Source of the DNA: Acephala macrosclerotiorum
Taxonomy: Eukaryota > Ascomycota > Leotiomycetes > Helotiales > Mollisiaceae
Assembly (NCBI GenBank): GCA_014904845.1
Contig: MU119433.1
Location: 4,293 to 68,292 of the forward strand
DNA length: 64,000 bases
Direction of reading: 5' to 3'
Numbering within the stretch: position 1 is the stretch's first letter; each line of letters starts with the position of its first letter. A program made the translations under genes and the position numbers. Positions 12,620-24,633 of the stretch are shown here, in pieces. Under the pieces are notes generated by a model that was given only the letters and a program-made list of their open reading frames with translations, was not told where the DNA came from and did not search any database.

Positions 12620-13002
12620 CACGAGGGCTGCTTTGTAGATTGCGGGAGCGCGATGACGGCGACAAAGGCTGGCGGAGTCGATGTTCTACCGATGATCTTG
12701 AAGTCGAACCAGAGGACAATAAATAGTTTGTCCCTTGAAAGACAACCCCCTCGTCGTGAATCGTTGGGAAGTATGGAAGTGATATTATGTTGATGTCTAG
12801 GAACGGTCAGTGTTGATGCACCTAGAGCTTGGAGTTGACGGATGCCCGCCACGCTACAATAGTGTACCGAGCTTCAGCCTATCAGCTACTACTGCAGCCT
12901 TGAACATCGTCACAGTCGCAGCCTTTGCGACAACTGCCTACCTACCATTAACAGCCTCACCAGATATGCGGCAGTCCACGTCCAGCGTTTGCAGAGCAAA
13001 AA
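12620..13002. promoter_or_regulatory. Shared intergenic region between divergent YPT7 and ATG16
   Basis: The two start codons point away from each other and are 383 bp apart, so both promoters must lie in or overlap this interval. No specific operator was identified by eye. Confidence 0.55.
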
Positions 13003-13697
13003 ATGACTTCATGGCGTGATGAGTATACTCAAGCTTTACGAGAAAGAGATGAACGGGAGAGGGCCAGCTATCAAAGATTAGACGATGAGCTGATAGCTGC
13101 TTGTATGTGTATCTACATGCGCTTTCTAGTCTCCTGCTAACAATATCTAGTTACAAATCTCTTGGAACGCACGACTGCCCTTGAGGCAGAGAAAGCAGCC
13201 AATACTCCAACTCCCACCGATACCAAATCTAAAGATGCTCTGACTGTTTCGAATGATGGCTCAGCACAGATCAGAAAGGACCTCGCTGAAGCCTTGCGCT
13301 CTAATGGGCAACTACAATCACGGGTCAAGGTCGCAGAAGCAGAGCTTAGCAAGTTGAAGGCCAAGAGCAAGACAGACTCGAAGCTCATTGATGAACTCGG
13401 CAAGGACCGGACATATCTCAGCCAGAAGCTCAAGGATAGGGACGAGGAGCTGCGGGGCAAGACAAAGCTCCTGGATGTATGGTCCCCACCCCGCTATCTG
13501 GTTATGGAAGCTGACGTATGGCGAAGGATGTCCACGATGAAATTATCTCTCTTAATCTACAACTCAACATGTCCGAACAGAAAGCCAAAGAACTCAAAGC
13601 CGAAAACAAGGAATTGATCGACCGATGGATGGCTCGGAAAGGCCGCGAAGCGGAAGAGATGAATAGAACACTTCAAGATCAACACGACAGACGATAG
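13003..13697 (+). CDS. ATG16: Autophagy protein Atg16
   Basis: Atg16 binds the Atg12-Atg5 conjugate through its N-terminus and dimerises by a coiled coil, placing Atg8 lipidation at the autophagosome precursor. Three exons, 13003-13102, 13151-13476 and 13527-13697, give 597 nt and 198 residues, about the size of fungal Atg16. The N-terminus has [16 protein letters not shown], matching the Atg5-binding helix. From about residue 80 to 190 the sequence is coiled coil, ending with [19 protein letters not shown] and a basic [14 protein letters not shown] tail. The first intron ends in CTAAC..TAG. The acceptor of the second intron (AAG at 13,524-13,526) is the best choice for frame and conservation but is weak. 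Its 3' end faces that of DOT1, about 200 bp away. Confidence 0.9.
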
Positions 13698-13894
13698 AAC
13701 TCGGTCTCCGAAGGACTCCCGAAATCATCTCAAGTGTGCCAGGATCTTTGGTGCATTCGAGAATGCGTTAATGACTTCTCATTATAACGTAACAAGGATA
13801 ATACAGTACGGTACAGCAGCTGCCTTGTCGGCTTATACTCATGAATCCAACCAGGTCGCTATGCCAGGACATGTACACCAAACGAGAGAACGAA

Positions 13895-15634
13895 TCATTC
13901 TCGTTCCATCCATTTCCTCAGTCGTTTCTCGTCTTTGATCGCCAAGTAATAGCTTCCACCAACGTCTGTCCAGCTAACGCTCCCACTGAAATACTCCAAC
14001 TTCTTGACCTTTAGAAGGTTCACTGGATCGCCGAGGTTGCGACTGGTTATCTTATGGCCATCAGGGACGAAAGACCTCAGCGAAACAATCTTGCAGCCGT
14101 CCTTCAGATCCAGAAACAGTTGGATGAGTTTCTGATTCAACTCGGAAGTGAACGCTTGGTTGTTGACAAGGATAACGTCTGCTCTCTTCATCGCCTTTTG
14201 TATTGCCTGGTTCTCCAAGAAATCACCTCGCTCAAGATGCACATCACCAGGCTTTATACCCCACAGCCGACACCGAGCGTTGAACTCCTTTTCCTGGGCT
14301 TCGGCAAGATCACAAGCGTTGTCCATCATCTCACATCCCCAACTCTCGCAACCGAATTCCAAGGCAGCTTGCAAAACCACGTTTCCAACGCCAGAACCGA
14401 GATCCACGAAAACCTGGTCCGACTTGAGGCCCGTGTTGATCAAAGCCTCGGAAATGAACTTGCCTAGCAACTCTCCGTACACATTATCTGTGCCATTCTC
14501 GTATTGCTTCAGAGTATCGACTTTGGGCGAGACAGCGCGATCGTATACTTGCTGTAGGATGCGGAGGACCATGTGGAGGGGAAGATCGTGCCTGGCACCA
14601 AGGTTGTTGGTAATTGCTCCATCGTTGATTAGTCGAGCGAGGGACCTGTTGTATGTATCCACCGCCGACTTGAAGTTGTCCAGCTTCTCGGAATTTGTTA
14701 TGTCATTCGTCCATATATTTTTGGTCTTCTCCAGCTGCCGGATGATGCCTAAATTCGGCTCGTTGAACTCATCTGCCTGTTCGGGTGTCAGGTAGACCTC
14801 TGTGACAATCTTTGCGATCTCAAGGAACTCTGCGGGAGGATTGATTTCGTCGTTTCGTATTATTAGGTTATACCTGCCAAGATAGCGATCAGCTTTGCGC
14901 CAAAGACAACTCAGATCACTCCAAGCTATTGTCCTAGGATCGGAGGGACTTTTCAAGCTGGGACCTGGCTTCAAGTAGCATTTGATGAAAATACACTTGA
15001 TTCCCCGCTGCCGTGTACCCAAGTCCAGGTCCTGCTGAACTCTCCCGACTTTCTGGAACTTCGGTGGGTCGGTTTGCGGTGAGAAGAAAGATATAACTCA
15101 CCTCTCGCGCTGAGACGAACTTGGGTATTGCAACTCAACAGTGATATCCTCCGCGACCTGTTCAGCAGTTTTTGATTTCTTTTTTCCGATAGGAATGTCC
15201 GCTGCATGGATCATCTCAAACACCCCGCTATCCTCCCCAGAAAAGGCTTGCTTCTGTCGTAGTTGTCTTTTGGAGTCCACGGGTCGCTCCAGCTTCTGCT
15301 TCTTGCGTGAAGGCTCCTCATAATCCGTACTGTTATTTCCTCCATTCTCCTCGTCGTCACTTCCCCAGTCTATGCGCTGTTGTGCAGGCGATCTCGGCCG
15401 CGAATGTCCCTGCTTCGGGACTTTCAGTCGCGACGAATCGTCTGCAGACGCAGGACTCGATCTCGCAGTCGAAGGAGAGCCTCGAGCAGAAGCAGGAGAC
15501 CTGGTATCTGAATGTCTCTTCTGGGCTTGGACAGCTGAGGGTCGAGGAGGTGGCTTTTTCTCGGTCGGGACTGTGATCGTTCGCACAGTAGCCTTGATGG
15601 GCTTGATCTTCGACTTGCCCCCGAAGTTTAACAT
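13895..15634 (-). CDS. DOT1: Histone H3-K79 methyltransferase Dot1
   Basis: Dot1 methylates lysine 79 of histone H3 in nucleosomes and acts in silencing and DNA-damage signalling. Two exons, 15634-15102 and 14873-13895, give 1512 nt and 503 residues. The first exon encodes a basic, Ser/Pro-rich, low-complexity N-terminus. The second carries the catalytic DOT1 fold: YGELLGKFISEAL, the AdoMet motif VFVDLGSGVGNVVLQAA, SWGCEMMDN, and the NNQAF catalytic loop motif, ending in KKLEYFSGSVSWTDVGGSYY. The start chosen is MLNFGGKS at 15634; an upstream in-frame Met in the AT-rich leader is less likely. The 228-nt intron is long for this window. Its 3' part is open in frame with exon 2, but reading through from exon 1 meets TGA at once. 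Confidence 0.94.
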
Positions 15635-16554
15635 ACTGGCGAGGTTAAAGTCCCAAATTATAACATACAATCCAAACGCCGGATTTTGAACGCCTGATAT
15701 GCAAATATTTCGTGTAATGAGTGTGATGAGGCGAGAGAGACCTGGATGGTGGATTCTGCCTTGTTGATGGAAGGAAGAGAAGATAGCCTTGCTCCTGCAT
15801 CACTAGCGGCTTCTCGTAGCCGACGTTGCGGTACCCCAATGTTCCAGAAAGCTTGGAACATTGTGATCTCTTGGAGACCATATCAGCCAGAACTAGGTGG
15901 CATGGAACGAAGCTTCCTTCGAACGCTACTCGAGTCCAATTCCAAATGTCCCTCAAGTGTGGGAACAACCTGGAATCGCGTGGACGCTGTTCCTGGCGTT
16001 CTGAGTCGAATCACGTGAAATCTGCTGGAATACGTTTGACTTTCGTTAGGGAAACTTAATTTGCTTGCTAGGTTTCTTGAAGTCTTATTGATAAATTAAT
16101 ACCCCATCAATTTGGATCATGCAATCTATGCTCACACTGCTAGGTAACGCTCAAGCTTGGAAATCGTGGCCGGGAGGCCTCTCAAAAAGAATACACTCAC
16201 CTTCGACTGCGAACTACCTACACGACATTGACACGCTTTCTCTACCGGCTTCAGCTGATCTTTCATACTTGCACTTAAAATTTGGGGAAAGACTCAAATT
16301 AGACCAACGCTCGATCAATCTCAAGCCAGCGCCTTGGATCGATTCCTCTCTTCCATTCCAGCTTTTCAGCCGGCTGTCACCTACGACCTATTTCTTAAAT
16401 TTGTTTTCTACACTCACCTTCGCAAGCCTTGAACGTTCCTTTTCAAGTTCCCGAAACGTTGAGAAAGTCACGATCTACAGGAACGCTCGAGCATACTCAA
16501 ATCACCTCGAATCAAGTCCAAGCCTCTCTTCCACTTCCATCCACAACTCACCCC
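15635..16554. other. Intergenic region without a recognised gene
   Basis: This includes the upstream region of DOT1. Several frames of 70-158 codons are open by chance, the longest at 16119-16595 on the plus strand, but none shows a family motif. Confidence 0.35.
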
Positions 16555-17259
16555 ATGATGGATTCAACCAAGTCAAAGGTCCTTGCCGTGGATGAGTTCA
16601 AGAAACATACGCCAATGCAAGGAAGAACTTCACGAGCCATGGAAGAAGCCGGCACGATTGGATGAGATATAGATGGACAAGAGTCTATCGATGGAGCGCC
16701 CGAGTAGTCAAACGCGTGCACGAAAACTTAAGCAACAGAGACGACAACCGAGGGCTTCTCGGACTAACACTCTTTCAAGTCTTCCGAAGAAGCTCCTGTC
16801 AATGGGACAATCTTATCTCCGCAAACTTCCAAGCCAGCGACAACAGTCGGTTCCTCAAATGTTTCCCACGACAGCAAATCTCAGGGCACTGCATGGATGG
16901 AAACTCCGAAGCAGCTGATACCAATGTCACCCGAAGAGATATGCTTGGTACTCAGCGACAAGGCATATGAGTGAATGGCCAATATTACAAGACAAATGAA
17001 CAAGAGCAACAAATTCACTGCTAGAATGCTGGGGGAGGCGGACAAGGTTCAGGAAGAGGTGAAGCAGCCGGAGCAGGACGTCCGTCAGAATCTCTACCTC
17101 AGTCAGAATCGTCAAACGACGAGCACCGATGCCGAGGAAGCATATATTGTAGCCCGACAATTGAGGATGTTCGAGGCTGGCATGGGTGCCTACCCTGGAG
17201 GAGAAGCGGAAGCTGCGAAATACTTGAGAGGGGAGGCTGATGATGGCAAGCCGGTGTGA
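16555..17259 (+). pseudogene. Unknown protein frame broken by five in-frame stops
   Basis: A single reading frame from ATG 16555 to TGA 17257-17259 looks protein-like: an N-terminus with VDEFKKHTPMQGRTSRAM, a Ser/Thr-rich middle, then SPEEICLVLSDKAYE, and a charged end with RMFEAGMGAYPGGEAEAAKY. It is interrupted by TGA at 16663, TAG at 16705, TAA at 16729, TAA at 16765 and TGA at 16972. Each could come from CGA, CAG or CAA by one C-to-T change, which is the RIP signature. The family is not recognised. Instead of decay, some stops might lie in unspliced introns, or the last 94 codons (from ATG 16975) could be a small intact gene; I cannot decide by eye. Confidence 0.4.
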
Positions 17260-17774
17260 GAATATCAGGGATTTACAGATACTGTATTTATGCAACGGAA
17301 AAGCCCAGTTAGGAAAAGTCTCAGACACAACAGATGATGCAACGGGTTCGTGAGGGTCAAGAGACTTACCATAGCTGGCAGCATGCGGTCCCGTTGTGGG
17401 ATGGCAAATATGCGAAAGGACCACTAGGTAACAGGAAGCTTCCTGACTCCTATCTCCATTGATTTTAGGTACACAGTAGCGATAGATGCTTCTTTCTCAA
17501 ATTCGATGAGTGAAAATAGACATTATTATTATTTCACGTTACTACTTCGTTTTGCTTAATTATTTAGTTATTGTGTAAAGGTTGAAACATAACAAGATCT
17601 CCAAACTCACAATGGACTTCCAAAGAAGCTGAAGTTACAAGATGGGATGGCGATCAAGCATCTTCTCAAATTACTAAATTCTGATCCTATATGCATGTAA
17701 TCATAATCATTAAACTTCCAACCACCGAATTCACACAACCTCCTCCCCCTTCCCCGACTCCCCCCAATTTACCC

Positions 17775-20700
17775 CTAACCAGCAACATAACTACTCAACC
17801 TATTCCCCGCCCCACACCACTCATTCCCATTCCCGGGACATGCAAACGAACACTCACTATCACTGACATTCGTACTCCCCACACTCCACGAGAACCCACA
17901 ATAACACTCTCCTCCATACTCAACCCCAAAATACGTATAACCCTGACAATCCGCCGCACAGATTTCTAATGTCATGGTGTTGTAGTTTACTACCGTTGCA
18001 CCAGTGAGGGCCCGGGAACTGGTGGCTTCCGTGCGACAGCCGAGGTAGGTCCAGCCACCGCCGGGGGTGAGGGTTGGTTTAAGGGCTGGGCCGGTGGATG
18101 TTGGTGATACTGTGGAGGATGATGAAAGGGTGGAGGACGAAGAGGTGGTAGTGGTGGTCAGGGAGCGGGTAAAGGTTATAAGGGTTGAGGAGGGGTTTGA
18201 TGAGCTGCTTGCGGCGAGGGAGGAGGGTGAGATGGTGGTTGTTTTCGTGCTCGTGCTCGTGCTCGTGCTTGTGCTTGAAGGTATTGATGATGTGCTGGAG
18301 GATGATGAACTGGCGACGCTAGATCTGGGTTTTTGGTTAGCCGGATTCGATGTGTGTTGGGGAGGGCGGAGAGAAAGTACTGAAAGCTAGACGAACGGTC
18401 TGCATGAACGTGGAGGATGGCAAGCGTTCCAACCGAAGCAAGAACTTCGAACAAGTCAAAAGCTCTCATCTTGCTTCAGAACTTGAAACTCACTGCATTC
18501 TTGCATCAAAATTCCTTTCGCAGCAACACTGGGTTGTGCAACTTTGCTGTCAAAAGTCCTCAAAAAAATCGGACATCCTTAAAAGTACGATCCTTATTTT
18601 GCCGAAACCGCAGATAAGGCTGGAATAGACCGAAAGACTTACACTTTACTGGTAGTCGTGGTACTGCTAACTGAAGAGACCGTGCCGTTTCTGATATAGA
18701 CACTTAATCTGTCCCCGGCACCACAAAACTCGTATTGGTTACCAGCACACTGAAAAGAGATAGGGTATTAGAACGGCTCGAATGGAAGTTAGGGGTGTGA
18801 AACCTTACAGTCATAGAACAATCACTATCCGGAGCAAGGGTCGCTCCAGCACCGAACGAATCCGCACACCAACATTCTCGTCCGTATTCAGCACCAGCGT
18901 ATAGGTATGGAGAGCAAGCAGCAACACAGCTTTCGATCGTGTTGGCGTCGTTTGGATAAGATGCTGCGCCTAGGGCTCTGACGTTGGCTCCTTCGGTGTA
19001 GCAACCGAAATAGTTATAGAGGCCAGCAGACTTCACGATTTGCGGGGTAGGACTGGCTGAAGCACTGGTAGACGAAGAAGTCGAGGATAAGGAGCTGATG
19101 GCGACACTAGATGAAGACACAAGACTGCTGCTGCTCGAGGCAGAAGTAGAGAGCAGATACATCTCAAGACGATTACCCGCTCCACAGTACTCGTAGCTGT
19201 TACCGGGACAGATGAATGAACAGTCTGACAGAGCTGCAAGAGCCGAAGTCGATGCCAAAGTATTACCACAGTAGCATTCTCCGCCGTATTCGACGCCAAA
19301 GTAGGAGTATCCAGAGCAGTCGGACGCGCACATCTCGATCGTCATTGCGGTGTAGTTGTAGAAGGAAGCTGAGCCAAGGGCACGAACTCCAGTTCCTTCC
19401 GTGTAGCAACCTTGGAAGGTATAGCCTTCAACAGTCTGCTTATGGGCAAGGGTTGGAGTTGGCGTAGCTGCAGATGAGGTAGAGGTAATATACGAGGAGC
19501 TTGAAAGCGTCGAGGAAGGGCTGGATGATAGGACCGAGGTTGAGGAGGTCGAAATGACTGAGGTCGAAGTACTGCTAGGTGCAGAGGTTCCCAGTGGGGA
19601 GCATATAGCCCCAAGAGCAGAAACATCCTTGAAATCGTCCGCAGACGAACCGCTAACTGCGCCGAATTTTGCTCCAGTAACAGACGCCACCGAGGCACTG
19701 CCACTGTAAATGACATAAGGGCCAATGGTAGCACCCTTAACCATGGACAGAGTAGCAGTGCTCAAAGATGGCAGGGGAGAGACGATGGGACTGCCAGATG
19801 TACTCGCAACTTTCTGGGTGACGGTTACGTTGAGGGCAGTGGTGACACTGCTACGGACCTGCGAAATGTGAGCCGGGATCCAGATTGTGATATCAAAAAG
19901 CATTTTTCAATGAGCCAGAGAACCAAGGGTCAAGTGTTTTTTTTGTTTGGGGGGGGGGGGGGGGGGGGNNNNNNNNNNGGGGGGGGGGGGGGGGGGTGCA
20001 TCGAAGGCAATTTGAACTTACAGCAGTCACCACGGTAAGATTCCCATTGGCGTAGCAACTTTGAGGAGTCTGAACAAGGACCGAATCCTGGACAGGGAAT
20101 CCGGCACCATTGTTGCTGAAAGTCTGTGTTGAACCTCCAACAGTATTTACAACCACAATGAAGGAAGAGATAGAAGTTGTTGCTGGGATGTTCGTGCTGA
20201 AGCCATAAAACTGCCACCCGTTAGCTTTGGCCGAAACTATGCAAGCCAGATGGGATATACCGAGAAGCTGTCATCAAAGCCGTTGGCTGTGCCACTCAAA
20301 GTTGCGGAGATGGTCCCTCCGGCAGCACCGTTGCGATCGGTGTACACAACCTGCACGCTGGAAACGGTTCGGGATGTGGTCCTCACACGGATATCTCCAG
20401 AGAAGGTGAGTTGTGTACCACCAGATAGTAGGGTGAGCTGCAGTCCACTGGGCTTAACCTCATATGGAGAAATAATGGCCGAAAGATTCACAGTTGGGGG
20501 CACAGTCTCGATCATTCTCTGCAGGATCGAGATACACATACTGTTGAATGTTGCCGCGTTTGTCATGGCTTGAATAGTAACGTTCTTGTCGGCTGTGAAC
20601 ACAGCAAAATCGGAGTTTCTGCCAGAAGCTGTCGAGATCCCCACCGCCAATGCATCGGTATCATTTCCGCCGATATATCTCGTAGCGATCAGATTGTCGA

Positions 20701-21373
20701 ATTCGGGAGTTGTGTCAAACAATTGGAAGTCATCTGGCGCAGTTCCCGGAGCCACAATATTGCTGAAATCGCCAGCATGTACACCCCCTAGAGTATGCCC
20801 ACATGCCGTCATCTGAATCATGTCCGTCACGTTGAAGCCCATTCTCGCGAACTGATTTGTGAACGTGCCCTGTCCATTCTGGGGTTGAGGGACTCCAAGG
20901 GGGCCGGCAGCAATTGCATCTACTCTTCCTCCTCGCATTGGAATCACCGGTCCGTTGCATCCTCGCACAGAAGCGTACACACCCAGAGCGATGAGATCTG
21001 AGACAGGTAATCGGCTGTTGAAAAAGCCTGCATATGTATGCAGTGTGGTATTGAAGCCAGCACCGACATTCTCCCCATCATTCAACTCGTATGCAATCGA
21101 AGCATCAATCCCTCCATGTGGCTCGAAGAAGACGTTCGTGGTCGCCATGTCGTGGAACCCTATCCTCAGCCATTCCGCCGCGGTCTGTCGCCCTGCCCCG
21201 AATTCCGAGAACGCACATGGCGTAATATGTGCTGCAAATCCTCTGTTCTTGTAGCCTGTATTCAGGAACATAACATCTTCCAACTCGTCAATGGAAGATG
21301 GCCATGTTACCTGAGCCGATCCCAACCCTGAAAAGATGGCGATCAGGCCTAAAACTGTAGGACAGACTCTCAT
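17775..21373 (-). CDS. Secreted heme peroxidase (AA2-like) with three WSC domains
   Basis: Five exons, 21373-20261, 20210-20022, 19858-18809, 18749-18643 and 18318-17775, give 3003 nt and exactly 1000 residues. A signal peptide (about residues 1-20) precedes a class-II-type peroxidase domain with the distal LRIGFHD (Arg70, His74) and proximal TACGHTLGG (His193). After residue about 430 come Ser/Thr-rich linkers and three WSC domains, recognisable from GCYTEGTGVRALG, GCYTEGANVRALG and GCRTEATSSRALT. Each has cysteine-rich segments such as YFGVEYGGECYCG and CGAGNRL. WSC domains bind carbohydrate, so the enzyme is probably held on the cell wall or on plant polysaccharide. No GPI signal is seen. 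The intron between exons 2 and 3 contains a poly-G run with an assembly gap; the coding sequence is intact around it. Confidence 0.88.
19949..19996. other. Poly-G homopolymer with assembly gap
   Basis: Twenty G, ten N (19969-19978) and eighteen G lie inside an intron of the WSC peroxidase gene (19859-20021). The true tract length is unknown because the assembly broke here. Confidence 0.95.
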
Positions 21374-22664
21374 GATTAGATATAAAAATATTAATAGATG
21401 ACTGCGTACGCACAAACGAATGTGAGGCTGCACTTGACAGCACTGTAGCAAGCAACGCGGCGGAAAGCAGAAGAGAGAATGGAAACCAAAGGGTACACAA
21501 TTATACTTAATATTGAATTTTCCGCTGGGGTATCAGCCGCATAGTGGAAATTGTTGTCAGCGAGGCCAAAGATTCCGAAGATTGACAGGGAGAGCATGCA
21601 GGTCCCTTGATAAACAGCCTCGTATTTTAATTGTGGGGTGGAAACGGTGAGACCTGTCGACTCACATTGCGCCGATTTCGTGGGATCAGCCACATCGCCG
21701 GCGCATGCACGACAGGAGGTGAAGGCGGGATGTTCTGCATCGCAACGTTGCCGTCGAGGAGAGAGAACACCTAGGTGGAGGGATGGAAGGCCTCGAAACA
21801 GCAAAGGTGGGCTGAAAATGAACACAAAAAGGCGTCCGCGAAACTTCTTCTGGAAGACGTGGGATTGAGATGAACAAGAGTTGGTGGTGAGCAGTTGATG
21901 AAGCCAAGTCATCAAGAGCAAGAGTAGCGACCAGAATCTCCCCACACACAGACAGCAGACAGCACGAGTCCTTGGCCGAGATGTGATCCGAGTCGTGGAG
22001 GGATGCGATGATGGGTCGATGAAGAGGAGGCAGACCTGGAGATGAGTTGATTTTGAGTTAGAGTGCGGATGATCTGCCAATTATGATCTCTGCTTATCGA
22101 TACTCATTTAACCCTTTTGACCCTTTACGAAGTACAGGGCATTTTAATTATTAAGCGAGTCCAAATACTGTCGAAAATCCGACTAGTCTGCCCAATCACC
22201 TGGTCAGGATATCTCTTTTTGGCCTCCAATTGGTTAAATCCCGTGGCATCATTTATCATTTATTTGACCCTGTACTTCGTAGACCCTTCCGCTGCTTTGG
22301 GAAGTCCATCGCTGTCCCGATCGAACCCCAACCGAGATAGGGTGAGAACATGCATAAAATAAACTATTGGCTGAACTGCATTGCTGCACGTGAGACATAA
22401 TGCGGGGCAATAAAAGAAGCATTATCAGAAGCGAAGGTCAGACAGAATATTGAATGGGCATGCGTGAAGACTTGAGAGTTCGATTGTGATGTCGCTCGTG
22501 TTTGTGGACATTTCGTTGAGGGTAAAATCCTCGTAAAATCCTCGCTTCAATGTCCAATCTCACATAACAAGTCTAAGCGAGAAACCCTTAAAAAATCTCA
22601 TTATCAAAATCACCAGCCTCCCAAAAAGCCCGCACCTCCATCTCACTCACATGCCGTCCACCCG
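21374..22664. other. Intergenic region between divergent peroxidase and JmjC genes
   Basis: About 1.3 kb that must hold both promoters. A 229-codon minus-strand frame at 21391-22080 is Ser- and Cys-rich without a family match and is not called. The region also contains the inverted repeat at 22126-22281. Confidence 0.45.
22126..22281. repeat. 14-bp inverted repeat, possible short TIR element
   Basis: TACGAAGTACAGGG at 22126-22139 is repeated exactly as its complement CCCTGTACTTCGTA at 22268-22281, and GACCC/GGGTC flanks extend the match imperfectly. It may be the remains of a small MITE of about 160-190 bp or an unusual hairpin. No target duplication was confirmed. Confidence 0.5.
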
Positions 22665-23892
22665 ATGGACCCCACAACCCCGCCAGATCTCGACCCAATC
22701 ATCTCCCTGCTGACCACCTACAACGAGCTGAATTCATCCTTAGCCGATGAGTTCACCGAGTTACCTTCTGCGCTAGAGTTCATGCGATATGTGGCGAAGA
22801 GCCGACCTTTTGTTGTGAGAGGCGGTGCGAAGGATTGGGAGGCTACGAAGGCTTGGGATGCGGAGACGTTGAAGACGTTGTTGGAGGGGCAAAGTGTTAA
22901 TGTTGCTATTACGCCGAAAGGGTGAGTTTTGATAGAGGAGAGGGTCGGTCATGTAGATTGATTAGAGGCTTATGGTATGTAGAAATGCGGATTCTCCTAC
23001 GCTCAATGAAGAAGGGGAGCTCCTCTTCGTAAAACCACACGAAGAGCAACAGCCATTCAACGAATTCGTAGACTATGTCGCCAACCAAGAAAGGACCGGT
23101 GGCATGACCGACGAAGTCAGATATGCCCAAACACGTGAGACCACATCTTCAGTTCTATCATCACAGTCACAATCAATTGACATGCCCCAGAGAACGACAA
23201 CCTCCGAAACGAATACTCAACCTTATTCTCCCACGTCAACCAAGACATCCCCTGGGCACGAATAGCCCTTGAGCAAAACCCTGAAGCCATCAATTTATGG
23301 ATTGGTAATTCTCGCTCCGTGACAGCACTTCATAAGGACAATTATGAGAATATCTACGTCCAGATAATCGGAGCGAAGCACTTCGTCCTCCTCCCGCCAC
23401 TCTGCTACGCTTGTGTCGCCGAAGCCGAGCTCCCTGGTGCAACATACGTCCGCACTTCAAGTGGTTCGCTAGAGATCAGACTCGACGAGGGAGGAGAGAA
23501 AGTGCCGTTCGCAACTTGGGATCCGGACGGCGGTGAAGATGGGTACGGGACTAGGTATTCGAGGTATGCGGAGCCAGTGAGAGTTACGTTGGAGAAGGGG
23601 GATATGCTTTATTTGCCTGCTTTGTGGTGAGTTTTCCTTCCTGGATGAGATTGAGCAGGAGAAGAGGTGTTGATGTGTTGGTAGGTATCATAAAGTCTCT
23701 CAGAGCTGTTCGGAGGAGGGAATATGCTGTGCTGTTAATTATTGGTGAGTGAAGAGTGCCTGAATATGTGAGAGTGAAAATGAGGCTGATGCTAATTGGG
23801 ACAGGCATGATATGGAGTTCGGAGGGAGCTTGTACCCATTGTGTGATTTTGTGAGGAGTGTGGCAAAGGCTTCCAATGACGAAGAGGGTTGA
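22665..23892 (+). CDS. JmjC-domain (cupin-8) oxygenase, JMJD7-like
   Basis: Five exons, 22665-22921, 22983-23134, 23191-23626, 23685-23744 and 23805-23892, give 993 nt and 330 residues, close to JMJD7 length. JMJD7 is an Fe(II)/2-oxoglutarate lysyl hydroxylase of the GTPases DRG1/DRG2; related small JmjC proteins are general hydroxylases. Seen here are the N-terminal SRPFVVRGGAKDW, the iron-binding pair in VTALHKDNYEN (His and Asp near residues 184 and 186), IIGAKHFVLLPP with the probable 2OG-contacting Lys, and the second His in LPALWYHKVSQS. The end matches AVNYWHDMEFGGSLYPL. The upstream ATG at 22651 is out of frame, so 22665 is used. The gene is divergent from the peroxidase. Confidence 0.88.
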
Positions 23893-24633
23893 GGTGAAGT
23901 GGCTCTCGTAGCTGAAGGCATTAGGGACATGCGCTACTCACCAGGCTGGATGTCCAAGCTTCATTATTCAAGGGTATGCACCAGCTAGCATACCTGAGCA
24001 AGCTGGCTTAGATGTGGATCACGACAACGAAGCAAAGAAATGTCATCAAATCGCTGCATTGTGTACTGTCAAGAGTCTGATGCATCATGACGGAACCATT
24101 TAAAAGTACAAAGACACCGAGCACTTCATTCATCCATCCACCCACTTTCTATGCCATGCACGCGTGAAGCCATGTTATCCCACCGCAAAGGAAGAAGCAG
24201 AGACAAGCCATATCAAACATCGCATTGCCATCCTGCAAGAACCGATCAAAGAACTTTTGGGAGACAGCGTGATGAAAATTCATGAGTCAACGACGCAGAA
24301 CACCGCGAAAGACATCAGGACAACATGCTGAAACGAGCAGAGGAAAGGAGTTTGTGCAGAGGCCACCCTTATGCAATCTAAAGTGTGCAGGCGTCCATTT
24401 TGTTATATGCTCGGGAATCTCCAAGGTCAGTGGTGACTGAGGAGCCTGAGCATGAAATCTAGACACATAATTTGACAGGATCCAACGCCAAAGGAAAGTC
24501 GTCGAGAGCAGAGAATGAAGAAAGTATTAAACGAGCCGCAACTCCTTTTAGATGGAGCAGACGATCGCCACCACGAGACCATGCTTTTAAGACACCGAGA
24601 GCTCATTCGCAATTGTTACGCCTTGCCTTGTGT
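23893..24633. other. Convergent 3' intergenic region
   Basis: This lies between the 3' ends of the JmjC gene and the eIF4B gene and should hold both untranslated tails. No gene or repeat is recognised. Confidence 0.4.

Noticed and set aside
14148..14795. 215-codon plus-strand ORF
   Set aside because: It is antisense to the conserved DOT1 catalytic domain.
21391..22080. 229-codon minus-strand ORF upstream of the peroxidase
   Set aside because: No domain, start context or splice support; it lies in a shared promoter region and overlaps the peroxidase upstream sequence.
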